Assembly: GCA_964566025.1 (NCBI GenBank)
Contig: CAZMHF010000025.1
Coordinates: 1-29,003, forward strand
Origin: RGIG8306 sp964566025
GTDB taxonomy: Bacteria; Bacillota; Clostridia; Lachnospirales; Lachnospiraceae
Reading direction: 5' to 3'
Length of the DNA stretch: 29,003 bases
Positions 7,027 to 15,991 of this stretch are shown here, in pieces. Under the pieces are notes generated by a model, which saw only the letters and a program-made list of their open reading frames with translations, was not told the origin of the DNA and made no database searches. The first letter of the stretch is position 1, and every line of letters starts with the position of its first letter. A program made the translations under genes and the position numbers.

Positions 7027-7928
7027 TAAAAACATCCGTTACCATTGCAGGTGTTACCTTGAAAAATCCTGTTTTACAAGCATCGGGAACATTTGGTTCA
7101 GGGATGGAGTATGGCGAATTTGTTGATTTAAATCAATTAGGTGGTGTGGTGACAAAAGGTGTTGCCAATATTCCTTGGGCAGGAAATAAGACGCCGCGTA
7201 TTGTTGAAACAGCAAGTGGTATGTTAAATGCGATTGGGCTTCAAAATCCAGGGATTAAATTATTTTGCGAGAGAGATTTAGTGTTTTTAAAACAATATGA
7301 TACAAACGTCATTGTCAATGTTTGTGGAAAAAGTACCGAAGATTATTTGGAAGTGGTTGAGCGACTTCGTGATGAAGAGGTTGATTTATTAGAGATTAAT
7401 ATTTCGTGTCCGAATGTAAAAGAAGGTGGCATTGCTTTTGGTCAAGATCCTAAGGCGGTTGAGGATATTACAAAGGCAATCAAAAAAATTGCAAAACAAC
7501 CTGTTATTATGAAATTAAGCCCTAATGTAACGGATATTACGGTGATGGCAAAAGCAGCACAAGCAGGTGGAGCAGATGCCCTTTCCCTAATCAATACATT
7601 AACAGGAATGAAAATAGATATTTATCGTAGAGAATTTGCCCTTGCCAATAAAACAGGTGGTCTTTCTGGGCCAGCCATTAAGCCAGTGGCATTAAGAATG
7701 GTGAACCAAGTGGCGCATGCAGTGGATATCCCTGTTATTGGAATGGGGGGCATTGTGACAGCGGAAGATGCGATTGAGTTTTTAATGGCAGGTGCTAGTG
7801 CGATTAGTGTTGGAACAGCAAATTTTTTTAACCCATGTGCGACAATTGATGTTGTAAAGGGTATCGAAAAATTTATGATCGAACAAAATATAAAAGACAT
7901 TCAAGAAATAATTGGATGCGTTAATTAA
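7023..7928 (+). CDS. pyrD: Dihydroorotate dehydrogenase B, catalytic subunit
   Basis: This FMN TIM-barrel subunit oxidises dihydroorotate to orotate. I chose the ATG at 7023 (301 residues) because a GGAGG site lies at 7011-7015 and the protein then begins with the standard family start MIKTSVTIAG. Supporting motifs are SGTFGSGMEYGE near residue 20, NAIGLQNPG near 69, and NISCPNVKEGG with the catalytic base cysteine C129 characteristic of class 1B. The C-terminal GMGGI and GASAISVGTA segments hold the FMN phosphate. It overlaps pyrK by four bases and precedes pyrE by 16. Confidence 0.97.
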   Translation: MIKTSVTIAGVTLKNPVLQASGTFGSGMEYGEFVDLNQLGGVVTKGVANIPWAGNKTPRIVETASGMLNAIGLQNPGIKLFCERDLVFLKQYDTNVIVNVCGKSTEDYLEVVERLRDEEVDLLEINISCPNVKEGGIAFGQDPKAVEDITKAIKKIAKQPVIMKLSPNVTDITVMAKAAQAGGADALSLINTLTGMKIDIYRREFALANKTGGLSGPAIKPVALRMVNQVAHAVDIPVIGMGGIVTAEDAIEFLMAGASAISVGTANFFNPCATIDVVKGIEKFMIEQNIKDIQEIIGCVN

Positions 7929-7944
7929 AATGGTGAGGTGAAAA

Positions 7945-8619
7945 ATGGAACAGTACAAAAAAGAATTTATTGAATTTATGGTGGATTGTGAAGTATTAAA
8001 ATTTGGCGATTTTATTACAAAGAGCGGTAGAAAAACGCCATTCTTTGTTAACACAGGGTTTTATAGAACCGGCGCACAGCTTCGTTTGCTAGGTGAGTAT
8101 TATGCCAAAGCAATCATGGATAAGTTTGGACGCGATTTTGATATTTTATTTGGGCCAGCATATAAAGGAATTCCACTTTCTGTTGCGACATCAATTGCAC
8201 TTAGCGATTTGTTTGATTTGGATGTTGCATATTGCTCAAACCGAAAAGAAGTAAAAGACCATGGTGATACAGGCATTTTATTAGGAAGCAAAATTACGGA
8301 TGGTAATCGAGTACTCATTATCGAAGATGTAACAACGGCGGGAACATCTATCTCAGAGGTAGTGCCAATTATTAAAGCGCAAGCGCAAGCTTCGGTTGTC
8401 GGTTTAGTCGTTTCTGTAGACCGTATGGAAAAAGGAAAAGGAAATAAGAGCGCTTTAGATGAAATTACAGAAGAATATGGTCTTGAGACAACAACGATTG
8501 TTACAATGGATGAAGTAGTTGAGCATTTGTACAATCGAGAGTATAATGGTAAAGTATATATTGATGATGCATTGAAAAAAGCAATCGATGAGTATTATGC
8601 AATCTACCGTGCATGCTAA
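7945..8619 (+). CDS. pyrE: Orotate phosphoribosyltransferase
   Basis: PyrE joins orotate to PRPP to give OMP. The 224-residue protein carries the PRPP-binding motif VLIIEDVTTAGTS (123-135). Upstream are the dimer-shared KEVKDHGD loop and the FGPAYKGIPL segment seen in the longer OPRTases. A GGTGAGG ribosome site precedes the ATG. It closes the biosynthetic part of the operon, but only 10 bases separate it from the next small gene and I see no terminator, so transcription may run on. Confidence 0.96.
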   Translation: MEQYKKEFIEFMVDCEVLKFGDFITKSGRKTPFFVNTGFYRTGAQLRLLGEYYAKAIMDKFGRDFDILFGPAYKGIPLSVATSIALSDLFDLDVAYCSNRKEVKDHGDTGILLGSKITDGNRVLIIEDVTTAGTSISEVVPIIKAQAQASVVGLVVSVDRMEKGKGNKSALDEITEEYGLETTTIVTMDEVVEHLYNREYNGKVYIDDALKKAIDEYYAIYRAC

Positions 8620-8629
8620 AGGAGGAAAT

Positions 8630-8782
8630 ATGAACGAAAAAATTTATAGTACAATGAAATCAACCGGCGCAGGAAATATTGTCATTGGCATATTGGCCAT
8701 TGTCGTAGGTGTTTCAATTGGCGTTCTTACGATTATCAATGGTGCAAGATTACTAATTCATAAGAAAGAGTTGATATTCTAA
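8630..8782 (+). CDS. Small single-span membrane protein, function unknown
   Basis: This 50-residue protein starts at the ATG preceded by the near-perfect AAAGGAGG site at 8618-8625. It has a short polar N-terminus, one membrane helix (about residues 15-37, IVIGILAIVVGVSIGVLTII) and a basic tail (HKKELIF). Its stop codon shares one base with the start of the VanZ-like gene (TAATG), so the two are probably translated together. I recognise no family. It is real on the strength of the ribosome site, the coupling and the tight packing. Confidence 0.75.
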   Translation: MNEKIYSTMKSTGAGNIVIGILAIVVGVSIGVLTIINGARLLIHKKELIF

Positions 8783-9237
8783 TGATGAAACAAAAAAAGA
8801 CTAGAGATAGAATTGTTATCGTGGCATTTCTTTTATATCTAGTCGCATTGGCCTATTTCCTGCTTCTAACAGAGATGATGGGACGAACACAAATTAAAGA
8901 TACGCACTTAAATTTAGAATTATTCAAAGAAATCAAGCGATTTTGGATCTTTCGGCATCAGCTCGGTTTTCGGACAGTATTCTTGAATTTATTTGGAAAT
9001 GTGCTGGGCTTTGTTCCGTTTGGATTTATTGTTCCGTACCTTTTTTCGTCTGCGAGAAATGTATTTGTTGTTGTTTTTATGACGGCTTGTTTAAGCGCCG
9101 TTATGGAGATGCTCCAATATTTGTTAAAAGTAGGAAGCCTTGATGTGGACGATATTTTACTAAATACTATTGGGGGATTGGTAGGGTGTCTGTTTTACTA
9201 TATAACGAGAATCATTTATAAAAAAAGAAAAGGATAA
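8782..9237 (+). CDS. VanZ-family membrane protein
   Basis: The 151-residue protein has four hydrophobic segments (about 12-29, 65-83, 89-110, 123-143). It shows the VanZ pattern FLNLFGNVLGFVPFGF in the middle and E-x-x-Q-x-x-x-x-x-G-x-x-D-V-D-D-I-L-L-N near the third helix (MEMLQYLLKVGSLDVDDILL). VanZ itself gives low-level teicoplanin resistance by an unknown mechanism, and most family members are uncharacterised. The gene is coupled to the small protein before it. A second ATG three bases later (8785) could be the true start. Confidence 0.85.
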   Translation: MMKQKKTRDRIVIVAFLLYLVALAYFLLLTEMMGRTQIKDTHLNLELFKEIKRFWIFRHQLGFRTVFLNLFGNVLGFVPFGFIVPYLFSSARNVFVVVFMTACLSAVMEMLQYLLKVGSLDVDDILLNTIGGLVGCLFYYITRIIYKKRKG

Positions 9238-9242
9238 TAAAA

Positions 9243-11339
9243 ATGCTCGATTTTTTATTAGAACGTTATGAATTATCTTATGAAAGATTACATGAAATAA
9301 AGGAAGAGGCGGTAGCGCCACTTCCTTTTCGTGTTTTTTTTGAAAAAGAATCACAAGCACTTATAAAACGATTAGCGCCAATAGAGGCGTGGTATCGTCA
9401 ACGCGAATTCACCCTGAATAAAGAATATAATCAATCACTTTTTGAAGAGGTTTTTTTAAATAACTACGAAGAAAGCTATCTAAACCCAGCATACGCTGTC
9501 AAGGAAGTGGGCGAGGAATATGGAGCTTTTTTCGCATTGCTAGCGATGGATATGCGCGGTGTTATTTCCTATGTTCATGAGGCAATGGCTGTAAGAAATA
9601 ATCAGCCAAATACCTTTGAGCGAATGATGGAGTGTATTGTTTCGCTTATTGAATTGTTTTTGCAAGTTTACGGTCTTTTTGTCGAAGAGGAATTAACCCT
9701 TGATATCGTCAGAACGTGTTTGCATGACTTTTGGACGGACAATATTGATTTGTTTTATGGATGGCGAATCAAGGAAAAGCGTGAAGTGGATTTAACTGGT
9801 GTACAAGCCATTCTTCAAAATGCCGATCTTTCAACGGATGATTATTTGTATCAATATGGTGAATATATAAGCGATAATGAACTAAAAATGGCGAAATTTC
9901 TTCGCTCAATTAAGGAAGAAGAAATTGAAAAAATTGCAGCAGTGTATGTAGATGGTTTTATAAGAGGATATGCGCAGGCTTCCCTTGATATAACAGAAAA
10001 AAAGACGGTCGCTATTATCTATCCAATTGGCATGGAAATTATCGTGCGAAAAAGCGTCAAGCTATTAAAAGAAAAAGGATTAGAAGCCATTGTCTATCGC
10101 AAAATCCCCATGTCTTTTTTAGGGTTTAAAAATAAAGATGGTGTATATTCAACAGATTGCAATGCACAATGTACGTATGACCATCTAAATGATTATGCTT
10201 TTTATTTCGATAAGAAATTAAAAGAAAGACAAGCAGAGGTTTATGAAAAAACAGTCGGACAAATCAATCTAGCAATGGCAGAACATGCAGGACCGATTTT
10301 GATTGAAAGCTTTGGAGAAAAATTGTTTTCGCCAGTGAATAAAATTGAAAATTTTAAATTCAATGCGAAGCAAGAAAAGTGGAAAATACAATACCAGCAA
10401 CAAATGGTGACAATTTTGGCGAAGTATATTGATATTACGAAAAGAAGCTTTTGTATTATTGCCTTTCCTTCTCCCGAAATAGGAGAAGATTTTGAAGAAA
10501 TTTTCTATGAAACGCTCAAAATCAATACGCTAGAGGTTGGTCTTTACCAAAATGTGCAACAATGCTTAATTGATGCCCTAGACCAAGGCACATTTGTGAC
10601 GATTCGCGGAAAAGGAACGAATCAAACAAATCTTACCGTAGCATTACATAAGCTTGAAAATCCGAAAATGCAAACGAATTTTGAGAATTGTTTAGCGGAT
10701 GTCAATATTCCTTTAGGAGAAGTATTTACATCTCCTGTATTAAAAAACACCAATGGCGTGTTGCATGTTTCAAAGGTTTATTTAGGTAGGTATGTATACC
10801 AAGATCTTTATATCGAAATCAAAGATGGTATGATTCAAACATACACATGTTCAAATTTTGATTCCAAAGAAGAAAACAAGGCCTTTATAAAAAAGCATAT
10901 TTTAAAGGGACAAAAGACATTGCCTANNNNNNNNNNCGATGCCGTCTTGCCTATGGGAGAATTTGCGATTGGAACAAATACGAATGCTTATCAAATGGCT
11001 AAAAAATATCATATATTCGAGTACCTACCGATTTTAATCGCTGAGAAAATGGGGCCACATTTTGCGTTTGGAGATACATGTTATTCACATTCAGAGGATA
11101 TCAAAACATTTAACCCTGATGGAAAAGAAATCGTTGCAACGGATAATGAATGTTCTATTTTAAGAAAGGAAGATTCATCAAAGGCATATTTTAATTGCCA
11201 TACGGATATTACAATCCCATATGATGAACTCGATACGATTATTGTATATAGAGAAGACAATTCAACGATTGAAATCATTCGTGACGGGCGATTTGTATTA
11301 GAAGGAGCAGAGGTTTTAAATGCTCTTCTTGACGATTAG
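9243..11339 (+). CDS. M29-type aminopeptidase-like metallopeptidase with long N-terminal extension
   Basis: About 698 residues if the 10 Ns are taken literally. The C-terminal part carries a full set of putative M29 (AmpS/aminopeptidase T) metal ligands in the family's order: E493 in PLGEVFTSPV, E573 in MGEFAIGTN, H606 in GPHFAFGD, Y614, and the H-x-D pair H653/D655 in NCHTDIT. Known M29 enzymes are about 370-410 residues with the first glutamate near 250, so this protein has about 240 extra N-terminal residues of unknown role, rich in acidic and aromatic residues. No signal peptide is visible, so it is probably cytoplasmic. The predicted activity is release of N-terminal amino acids from peptides. 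The assembly gap lies just before E573, so the residues there are unknown, but the frame is kept. It begins five bases after the VanZ-like gene. Confidence 0.8.
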   Translation: MLDFLLERYELSYERLHEIKEEAVAPLPFRVFFEKESQALIKRLAPIEAWYRQREFTLNKEYNQSLFEEVFLNNYEESYLNPAYAVKEVGEEYGAFFALLAMDMRGVISYVHEAMAVRNNQPNTFERMMECIVSLIELFLQVYGLFVEEELTLDIVRTCLHDFWTDNIDLFYGWRIKEKREVDLTGVQAILQNADLSTDDYLYQYGEYISDNELKMAKFLRSIKEEEIEKIAAVYVDGFIRGYAQASLDITEKKTVAIIYPIGMEIIVRKSVKLLKEKGLEAIVYRKIPMSFLGFKNKDGVYSTDCNAQCTYDHLNDYAFYFDKKLKERQAEVYEKTVGQINLAMAEHAGPILIESFGEKLFSPVNKIENFKFNAKQEKWKIQYQQQMVTILAKYIDITKRSFCIIAFPSPEIGEDFEEIFYETLKINTLEVGLYQNVQQCLIDALDQGTFVTIRGKGTNQTNLTVALHKLENPKMQTNFENCLADVNIPLGEVFTSPVLKNTNGVLHVSKVYLGRYVYQDLYIEIKDGMIQTYTCSNFDSKEENKAFIKKHILKGQKTLPXXXXDAVLPMGEFAIGTNTNAYQMAKKYHIFEYLPILIAEKMGPHFAFGDTCYSHSEDIKTFNPDGKEIVATDNECSILRKEDSSKAYFNCHTDITIPYDELDTIIVYREDNSTIEIIRDGRFVLEGAEVLNALLDD
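10927..10936. other. Assembly gap (10 Ns)
   Basis: Ten undetermined bases lie inside the metallopeptidase gene. The flanking reading frame is continuous if the gap length is real. Confidence 0.99.
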
Positions 11340-11357
11340 TCAAATAACCCATATAAT
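11329..11357 (+). promoter_or_regulatory. Promoter of the pur operon
   Basis: TTGACG (11329-11334) and TATAAT (11352-11357) are separated by 17 bases. The -35 lies inside the last codons of the metallopeptidase gene. The leader to purK would be about 30 bases, with no room for a purine riboswitch. Confidence 0.75.
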
Positions 11358-11392
11358 GAATTGGTCAAAGCACAATGATAAGGAGAGGGCGC

Positions 11393-12529
11393 ATGAAAAC
11401 AGTCGGTATTATTGGAGGCGGTCAATTAGGGAAAATGATGATTCTAGACGGAAAACGGTTAGATACAAAATTCATTATTTTAGACCCTACCCAACACTGT
11501 CCAGCTCATGGAATAGCAGATAAACATATTGTTGCGAATTTTGATGATATAGATGCGATTATGTATTTAGCAAATCAAGTAGATGTTGTGACATATGAAT
11601 TTGAACACATTAGCTTAGAAGCACTGAAACGTATTGAAGAAAAAGGACGTAAAGTCTATCCAGCATCTAAGACATTATCGCACATTCAAAATAAACTACA
11701 ACAAAAAGAATGGCTTTCCAACCATCGTATTCCCGTTCCTGAATTTGTTGGTGTAGAGGCAACAGTCGAATCAATAAAAAAGGCGTGTGAGAAATTTGGG
11801 TATCCGACCATTCTCAAAACCTGTACAGGTGGTTATGACGGAAAAGGAAATGCATTAATTCATGATGAAACAGAAATTGAATCGGCGCTTATGCAATTGG
11901 GAAATGGTGCTTTACCGATGATGTGCGAGAGGTTTATTCCATTCGAAAAAGAGGTATCGATTCTTGTATGTCGTAGTATACATGGAAATATTAGTATTTT
12001 CCCTGTAGCAGAGAACAAGCACAAAAACAGTATTTTAGATGAAACAACAGCCCCTGCCAATATTCCAATAGCGACAACAAATGAAGCAATAGAAGTGGCC
12101 CAAAAATGTGTCGAAGCATTTGATGCATATGGGATGCTATGTATAGAATTATTTGTGACAAACGATCAACATGTATTAGTAAATGAGTTAGCTCCGCGTC
12201 CACATAATTCAGGACATTATACAATTGAGGGATGCTATACGTCACAATATGAACAGCATATTCGCGCAATTCTTGGTTATCCACTTGGAAATGCAACGCT
12301 CATTCGTCCAACTGCTATGAAAAATATTATTGGCGAAACAGATGGAAGCGGGAACATTATAGGACTTGATAATGCCTATAAAAATCCTAATGTTAAAATT
12401 CATATGTATGGCAAGGAGAAACGTAGCCTTGGAAGAAAAATGGGGCATATTACAGCAACTGGAGCAACAATCGAAGAAGCATTAGAGGAAGTAAGACAGG
12501 CTTATTCAAGTATAAGCTTTGAAGCATAA
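11393..12529 (+). CDS. purK: N5-carboxyaminoimidazole ribonucleotide synthase
   Basis: PurK uses ATP and bicarbonate to carboxylate AIR to N5-CAIR. I chose the ATG at 11393 (378 residues) because it follows an AGGAGAGGG site and gives the canonical start MKTVGIIGGGQLGKMM. The ATP-grasp domain has the glycine-rich loop TCTGGYDGKGN, and the conserved NELAPRPHNSGHYTIEGC block is unmistakable for PurK. It is followed 23 bases later by purE, the mutase that uses its product, so the organism uses the two-step PurK/PurE route rather than a single AIR carboxylase. Confidence 0.97.
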   Translation: MKTVGIIGGGQLGKMMILDGKRLDTKFIILDPTQHCPAHGIADKHIVANFDDIDAIMYLANQVDVVTYEFEHISLEALKRIEEKGRKVYPASKTLSHIQNKLQQKEWLSNHRIPVPEFVGVEATVESIKKACEKFGYPTILKTCTGGYDGKGNALIHDETEIESALMQLGNGALPMMCERFIPFEKEVSILVCRSIHGNISIFPVAENKHKNSILDETTAPANIPIATTNEAIEVAQKCVEAFDAYGMLCIELFVTNDQHVLVNELAPRPHNSGHYTIEGCYTSQYEQHIRAILGYPLGNATLIRPTAMKNIIGETDGSGNIIGLDNAYKNPNVKIHMYGKEKRSLGRKMGHITATGATIEEALEEVRQAYSSISFEA

Positions 12530-12552
12530 ATACAAGATATAAGGAGGGCGTT

Positions 12553-13062
12553 ATGAAACCAATTGTAGGAATTATAATGGGTAGCGATTCCGATTTGCCC
12601 GTTATGAAATTAGCAGCTGAAATGCTGGATAAATTAGAAGTGCCGTATGAATGTACGATCGTATCTGCTCATAGAACACCGCTTCGCATGAATGAATATG
12701 CAAAAACTGCCAAAGAACGTGGCATTAAAGTTATTATTGCGGGTGCAGGTGGTGCGGCTCATTTGCCAGGTATGACAGCATCTATGACGGTATTGCCAGT
12801 GATTGGTGTACCGATCATGACCAAGACATTAAGTGGTGTGGATTCACTATATTCAATTGTTGCGATGCCTCCTGGAATTCCTGTGGCAACGGTTACCATT
12901 AATGGTGCATTAAATGCAGGATTATTGGCAGCAAAGATGATTGCGTTGAATGATGAAGCATTGTCAAAAAGACTTGAAGAATATAGTCAATCATTAGAAG
13001 CAATGGTAGAGGAAAAAGCAAAACGACTAGAAGAAATCGGCTACGATGAATATTTAAAATAA
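12553..13062 (+). CDS. purE: N5-CAIR mutase (class I PurE)
   Basis: PurE moves the carboxyl group of N5-CAIR to give CAIR. The 169-residue length is typical. The N-terminal GSDSDLPVM (10-18) and SAHRTP (38-43, with the catalytic histidine H40) form the active site, and GAGGAAHLPGM and PPGIPVATVTING are standard. An AAGGAGGGC site precedes the ATG. Class I assignment rests on the neighbouring purK and on overall pattern. Confidence 0.97.
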   Translation: MKPIVGIIMGSDSDLPVMKLAAEMLDKLEVPYECTIVSAHRTPLRMNEYAKTAKERGIKVIIAGAGGAAHLPGMTASMTVLPVIGVPIMTKTLSGVDSLYSIVAMPPGIPVATVTINGALNAGLLAAKMIALNDEALSKRLEEYSQSLEAMVEEKAKRLEEIGYDEYLK

Positions 13063-13078
13063 AGAAAGAGGTAAACAA

Positions 13079-14104
13079 ATGGATTACAAACAAGCAGGTG
13101 TCAATATTGAGGCGGGATATGAATCAGTAGAGTTAATGAAAAAGTATATTAAAAAGACTATGCGTCCAGAAGTATTAACTGGAATTGGTGGCTTTAGTGG
13201 CGCATTTTCAATGAGCGCATTTAAAGATATGGAAAAACCAACACTTGTTTCAGGTACAGACGGTGTGGGAACAAAACTAAAATTAGCATTTGTGATGGAT
13301 AAACACGATACAATCGGAATTGATTGTGTGGCGATGTGCGTAAATGATATTGCGTGTGCAGGTGGAGAGCCATTGTTTTTCCTTGATTATATTGCGTGCG
13401 GAAAAAACTATCCTGAAAAGATTGCGACAATTGTATCGGGAATCGCACAAGGGTGCCAACAAAGCAATAGCGCATTGATTGGTGGAGAAACAGCAGAGAT
13501 GCCAGGCTTTTATCCTCTTGATGAATATGACTTAGCAGGTTTTGCCGTAGGTGTTGTGGATGAAAAAGATTTGATCACAGGACAAAGCATTGCACCTGGT
13601 GATAAGTTAATTGGTATTGCATCAAGTGGTGTTCATTCAAATGGATTTTCACTTGTAAGAAAAGTATTTGATATGACAAAAGAATCGCTTGATACATATT
13701 ATGATGAGCTAGGCAAAACATTAGGTGAAGCGTTGTTAGAGCCAACAAAAATCTATGTTAAGGCATTACGCAATGTAAAAGAAGCAGGTGTAACGATTAA
13801 AGGATGTAGCCATATAACAGGTGGTGGATTTTATGAAAATATTCCTCGAATGCTTCCAGAAAATGTAACGGCTAAAGTGAGAAAAGATAGCTACGAAATA
13901 CCAGCGATTATGAAGTTATTACAAAAAACAGGCAATATCGCTGAAGAAATGATGTACAACACATACAATATGGGACTTGGCATGATGTTAGCTGTTGCAA
14001 GTGATGATGTTGAAGCAACTATGAAAGCATTAGAAGATGCAGGAGAGCAAGCATACTTAGTTGGTGAAATTATCGAAGGTGATAAACAAGTTATTTTAAA
14101 GTAG
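13079..14104 (+). CDS. purM: Phosphoribosylformylglycinamidine cyclo-ligase (AIR synthetase)
   Basis: PurM closes the imidazole ring to form AIR, the substrate of PurK two genes upstream. The 341-residue protein has the family landmarks GIGGFSGAF, SGTDGVGTKL (about residues 58-67), DCVAMCVNDI, GGETAEMPGFY and HSNGFSLVR, followed by HITGGGFYENIPR. It belongs to the PurM/PurL/SelD/HypE ATP-binding fold. The AAAGAGG site is 16 bases after purE ends, and purN follows after 9 bases. Confidence 0.97.
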   Translation: MDYKQAGVNIEAGYESVELMKKYIKKTMRPEVLTGIGGFSGAFSMSAFKDMEKPTLVSGTDGVGTKLKLAFVMDKHDTIGIDCVAMCVNDIACAGGEPLFFLDYIACGKNYPEKIATIVSGIAQGCQQSNSALIGGETAEMPGFYPLDEYDLAGFAVGVVDEKDLITGQSIAPGDKLIGIASSGVHSNGFSLVRKVFDMTKESLDTYYDELGKTLGEALLEPTKIYVKALRNVKEAGVTIKGCSHITGGGFYENIPRMLPENVTAKVRKDSYEIPAIMKLLQKTGNIAEEMMYNTYNMGLGMMLAVASDDVEATMKALEDAGEQAYLVGEIIEGDKQVILK

Positions 14105-14113
14105 GAGAATGAA

Positions 14114-14704
14114 ATGAAAGTTGGATTTTTAGTTTCGGGTGGAGGAACCAATCTTCAAGCAGTCATTGATGCAATTGCAGACAAGAAAGTAACCAACACA
14201 ACCATTGAATTCGTCATTAGCAATAATAAAAAGGCTTATGCGCTTGAACGCGCGAGTCAAGCATTAATCCCTAACCAAGCCATTTCACCAAAAGATTTTA
14301 GTACAAGAGAAGCATTTGAAAAAGAATTTATTCGTGCAATTGATTCCTACAAGGTGGATTTGATTGTTTTGGCAGGTTGTCTTGTCATTTTGCCAAAAGA
14401 GCTTGTTGAAAAATACGAGGGACGCATTATAAATATTCATCCTTCGCTCATTCCATCTTTTTGTGGAACAGGCTACTATGGATTAAAGGTGCATGAAAAA
14501 GCGCTTGAAAGAGGCGTCAAAATAACAGGGGCAACGGTTCATTATGTGGATGAAGGAACAGATACGGGCCCAATAATCTTGCAAAAGGCTGTAGAAGTGT
14601 TAGAAGGTGATACGCCCCAGATACTTCAGCAACGTGTGATGGAGCAAGCTGAGCGAGTGATTTTGCCACAAGCAATTCATTTATTAGCAAATCAAAACAA
14701 GTAG
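14114..14704 (+). CDS. purN: Phosphoribosylglycinamide formyltransferase (GART)
   Basis: PurN transfers the formyl group of 10-formyl-THF to GAR. The 196-residue protein has the VSGGGTNLQA phosphate loop and the catalytic triad N107, H109 (INIHPSL) and D150 (GTDTGPI), matching N106, H108 and D144 of the E. coli enzyme. It is the folate-dependent enzyme, not the formate-using PurT. It sits between purM and purD with short gaps (9 and 15 bases) and good ribosome sites, clearly in the same operon. Confidence 0.97.
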   Translation: MKVGFLVSGGGTNLQAVIDAIADKKVTNTTIEFVISNNKKAYALERASQALIPNQAISPKDFSTREAFEKEFIRAIDSYKVDLIVLAGCLVILPKELVEKYEGRIINIHPSLIPSFCGTGYYGLKVHEKALERGVKITGATVHYVDEGTDTGPIILQKAVEVLEGDTPQILQQRVMEQAERVILPQAIHLLANQNK

Positions 14705-14719
14705 CAAAGAGGTGAGTGT

Positions 14720-15991
14720 ATGAAGGTATTCATTATTGGTGGTGGCGGAAGAGAGCATGTCATCGCATGGAAAGTGGCACAGAGTAAAAAAGTAAAGGAA
14801 ATCTATTGTGCACCAGGCAATAATGGAATTGAAGAAGTTGCTAAATGTGTTGCCATTAATGTCATGGAATTTGATAAATTGGTTGCATTTGCGAAGGAAA
14901 AAGAAATTGACTTAACCATCGTTGGACCAGATGATCCATTGGTGGCTGGTATTGTTGATGCATTTGAAGAGGCAAATCTACGTGTGTTTGGGCCAAGAAA
15001 AAATGCAGCGATTTTAGAAGGATCAAAGGCTTTTTCAAAGGATTTAATGAAGAAACACAACATTCCAACAGCACAATATGAAAATTTTGATGATGCCAAT
15101 AAAGCATTGGCATATCTTGAAACTTGTAAAATGCCAATCGTATTAAAAGCGGATGGTCTTGCTCTTGGAAAGGGCGTTTTGATTTGTGAGACACTAGAGT
15201 CTGCCAAAGACGGCGTAAAGCAAATTATGCTCGATAAACAGTTTGGTACAGCGGGCAATCGAATTGTCATTGAGGAATTTATGACAGGAAGAGAAGTGTC
15301 TGTACTATCTTTTGTGGATGGCAAAACAATTAAAATTATGACATCTGCGCAGGACCATAAACGAGCAAAGGACGGCGATAAAGGACTAAACACAGGTGGT
15401 ATGGGAACATTCTCGCCAAGTCCATTTTATACAGATGAAGTAGATGCATTTTGCCAAACATATATTTATCAAGCCAGCGTTGATGCTATGAAAAAAGAAG
15501 GACGCGAATTTAAAGGAATTATATTCTTTGGTTTGATGCTTACACAAGAAGGGCCAAAAGTATTAGAATACAATGCGCGCTTTGGAGATCCAGAGACGCA
15601 GGTGGTATTGCCACGTATGAAGAATGACATTATTGATGTTTTTGAAGCATGTATTGACGGAAATTTAGATCAAATGGATTTGCAATTTGAAGAGAATTCA
15701 GCTGTTTGCGTTGTTCTTGCATCAGATGGTTATCCAGAGCATTATGAAAAAGGATACCCAATTACAGGGTTTGAAAACTTCAAGGATAAAGACGACTATT
15801 TTGTGTTCCACGCTGGAACAGCAACAAAGGATGGTCAAATTGTCACAAATGGCGGACGTGTTCTAGGTGTAACAGCGCTAGGCGAGAATTTGAAAGAAGC
15901 ACGCGAAAAAGCCTATAAAGCAAGCGAATGGATTTGCTTTAAGAATAAATATAAGCGAAATGATATTGGGAAAGCGATTGACGAAGTTTAG
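14720..15991 (+). CDS. purD: Phosphoribosylamine-glycine ligase (GAR synthetase)
   Basis: PurD joins glycine to phosphoribosylamine with ATP. The 423-residue protein begins with the GGGGREHVIAWK motif (7-18). It continues through the ATP-grasp blocks (VLKADGLALGKGV, about 141-153; the HKRAKDGDKGLNTGGMG loop, about 214-230) and FGDPETQVVLPR. It is the last gene of the pur cluster. Its stop overlaps by four bases the end of a convergent acetyltransferase gene, and no separate terminator is visible. PurF, PurL and PurH functions are not in this window. Confidence 0.97.
   Translation: MKVFIIGGGGREHVIAWKVAQSKKVKEIYCAPGNNGIEEVAKCVAINVMEFDKLVAFAKEKEIDLTIVGPDDPLVAGIVDAFEEANLRVFGPRKNAAILEGSKAFSKDLMKKHNIPTAQYENFDDANKALAYLETCKMPIVLKADGLALGKGVLICETLESAKDGVKQIMLDKQFGTAGNRIVIEEFMTGREVSVLSFVDGKTIKIMTSAQDHKRAKDGDKGLNTGGMGTFSPSPFYTDEVDAFCQTYIYQASVDAMKKEGREFKGIIFFGLMLTQEGPKVLEYNARFGDPETQVVLPRMKNDIIDVFEACIDGNLDQMDLQFEENSAVCVVLASDGYPEHYEKGYPITGFENFKDKDDYFVFHAGTATKDGQIVTNGGRVLGVTALGENLKEAREKAYKASEWICFKNKYKRNDIGKAIDEV

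Noticed and set aside
10927..10936. Frameshift or broken peptidase at the N run
   Set aside because: Both sides stay in the same frame if the gap is 10 bases, and the ligand motifs after it are intact. The Ns are an assembly gap.
14803..15393. Long antisense open frames inside purD, pyrE and other genes
   Set aside because: They mirror the sense codons of well-recognised genes, lack ribosome sites and have low-complexity translations.
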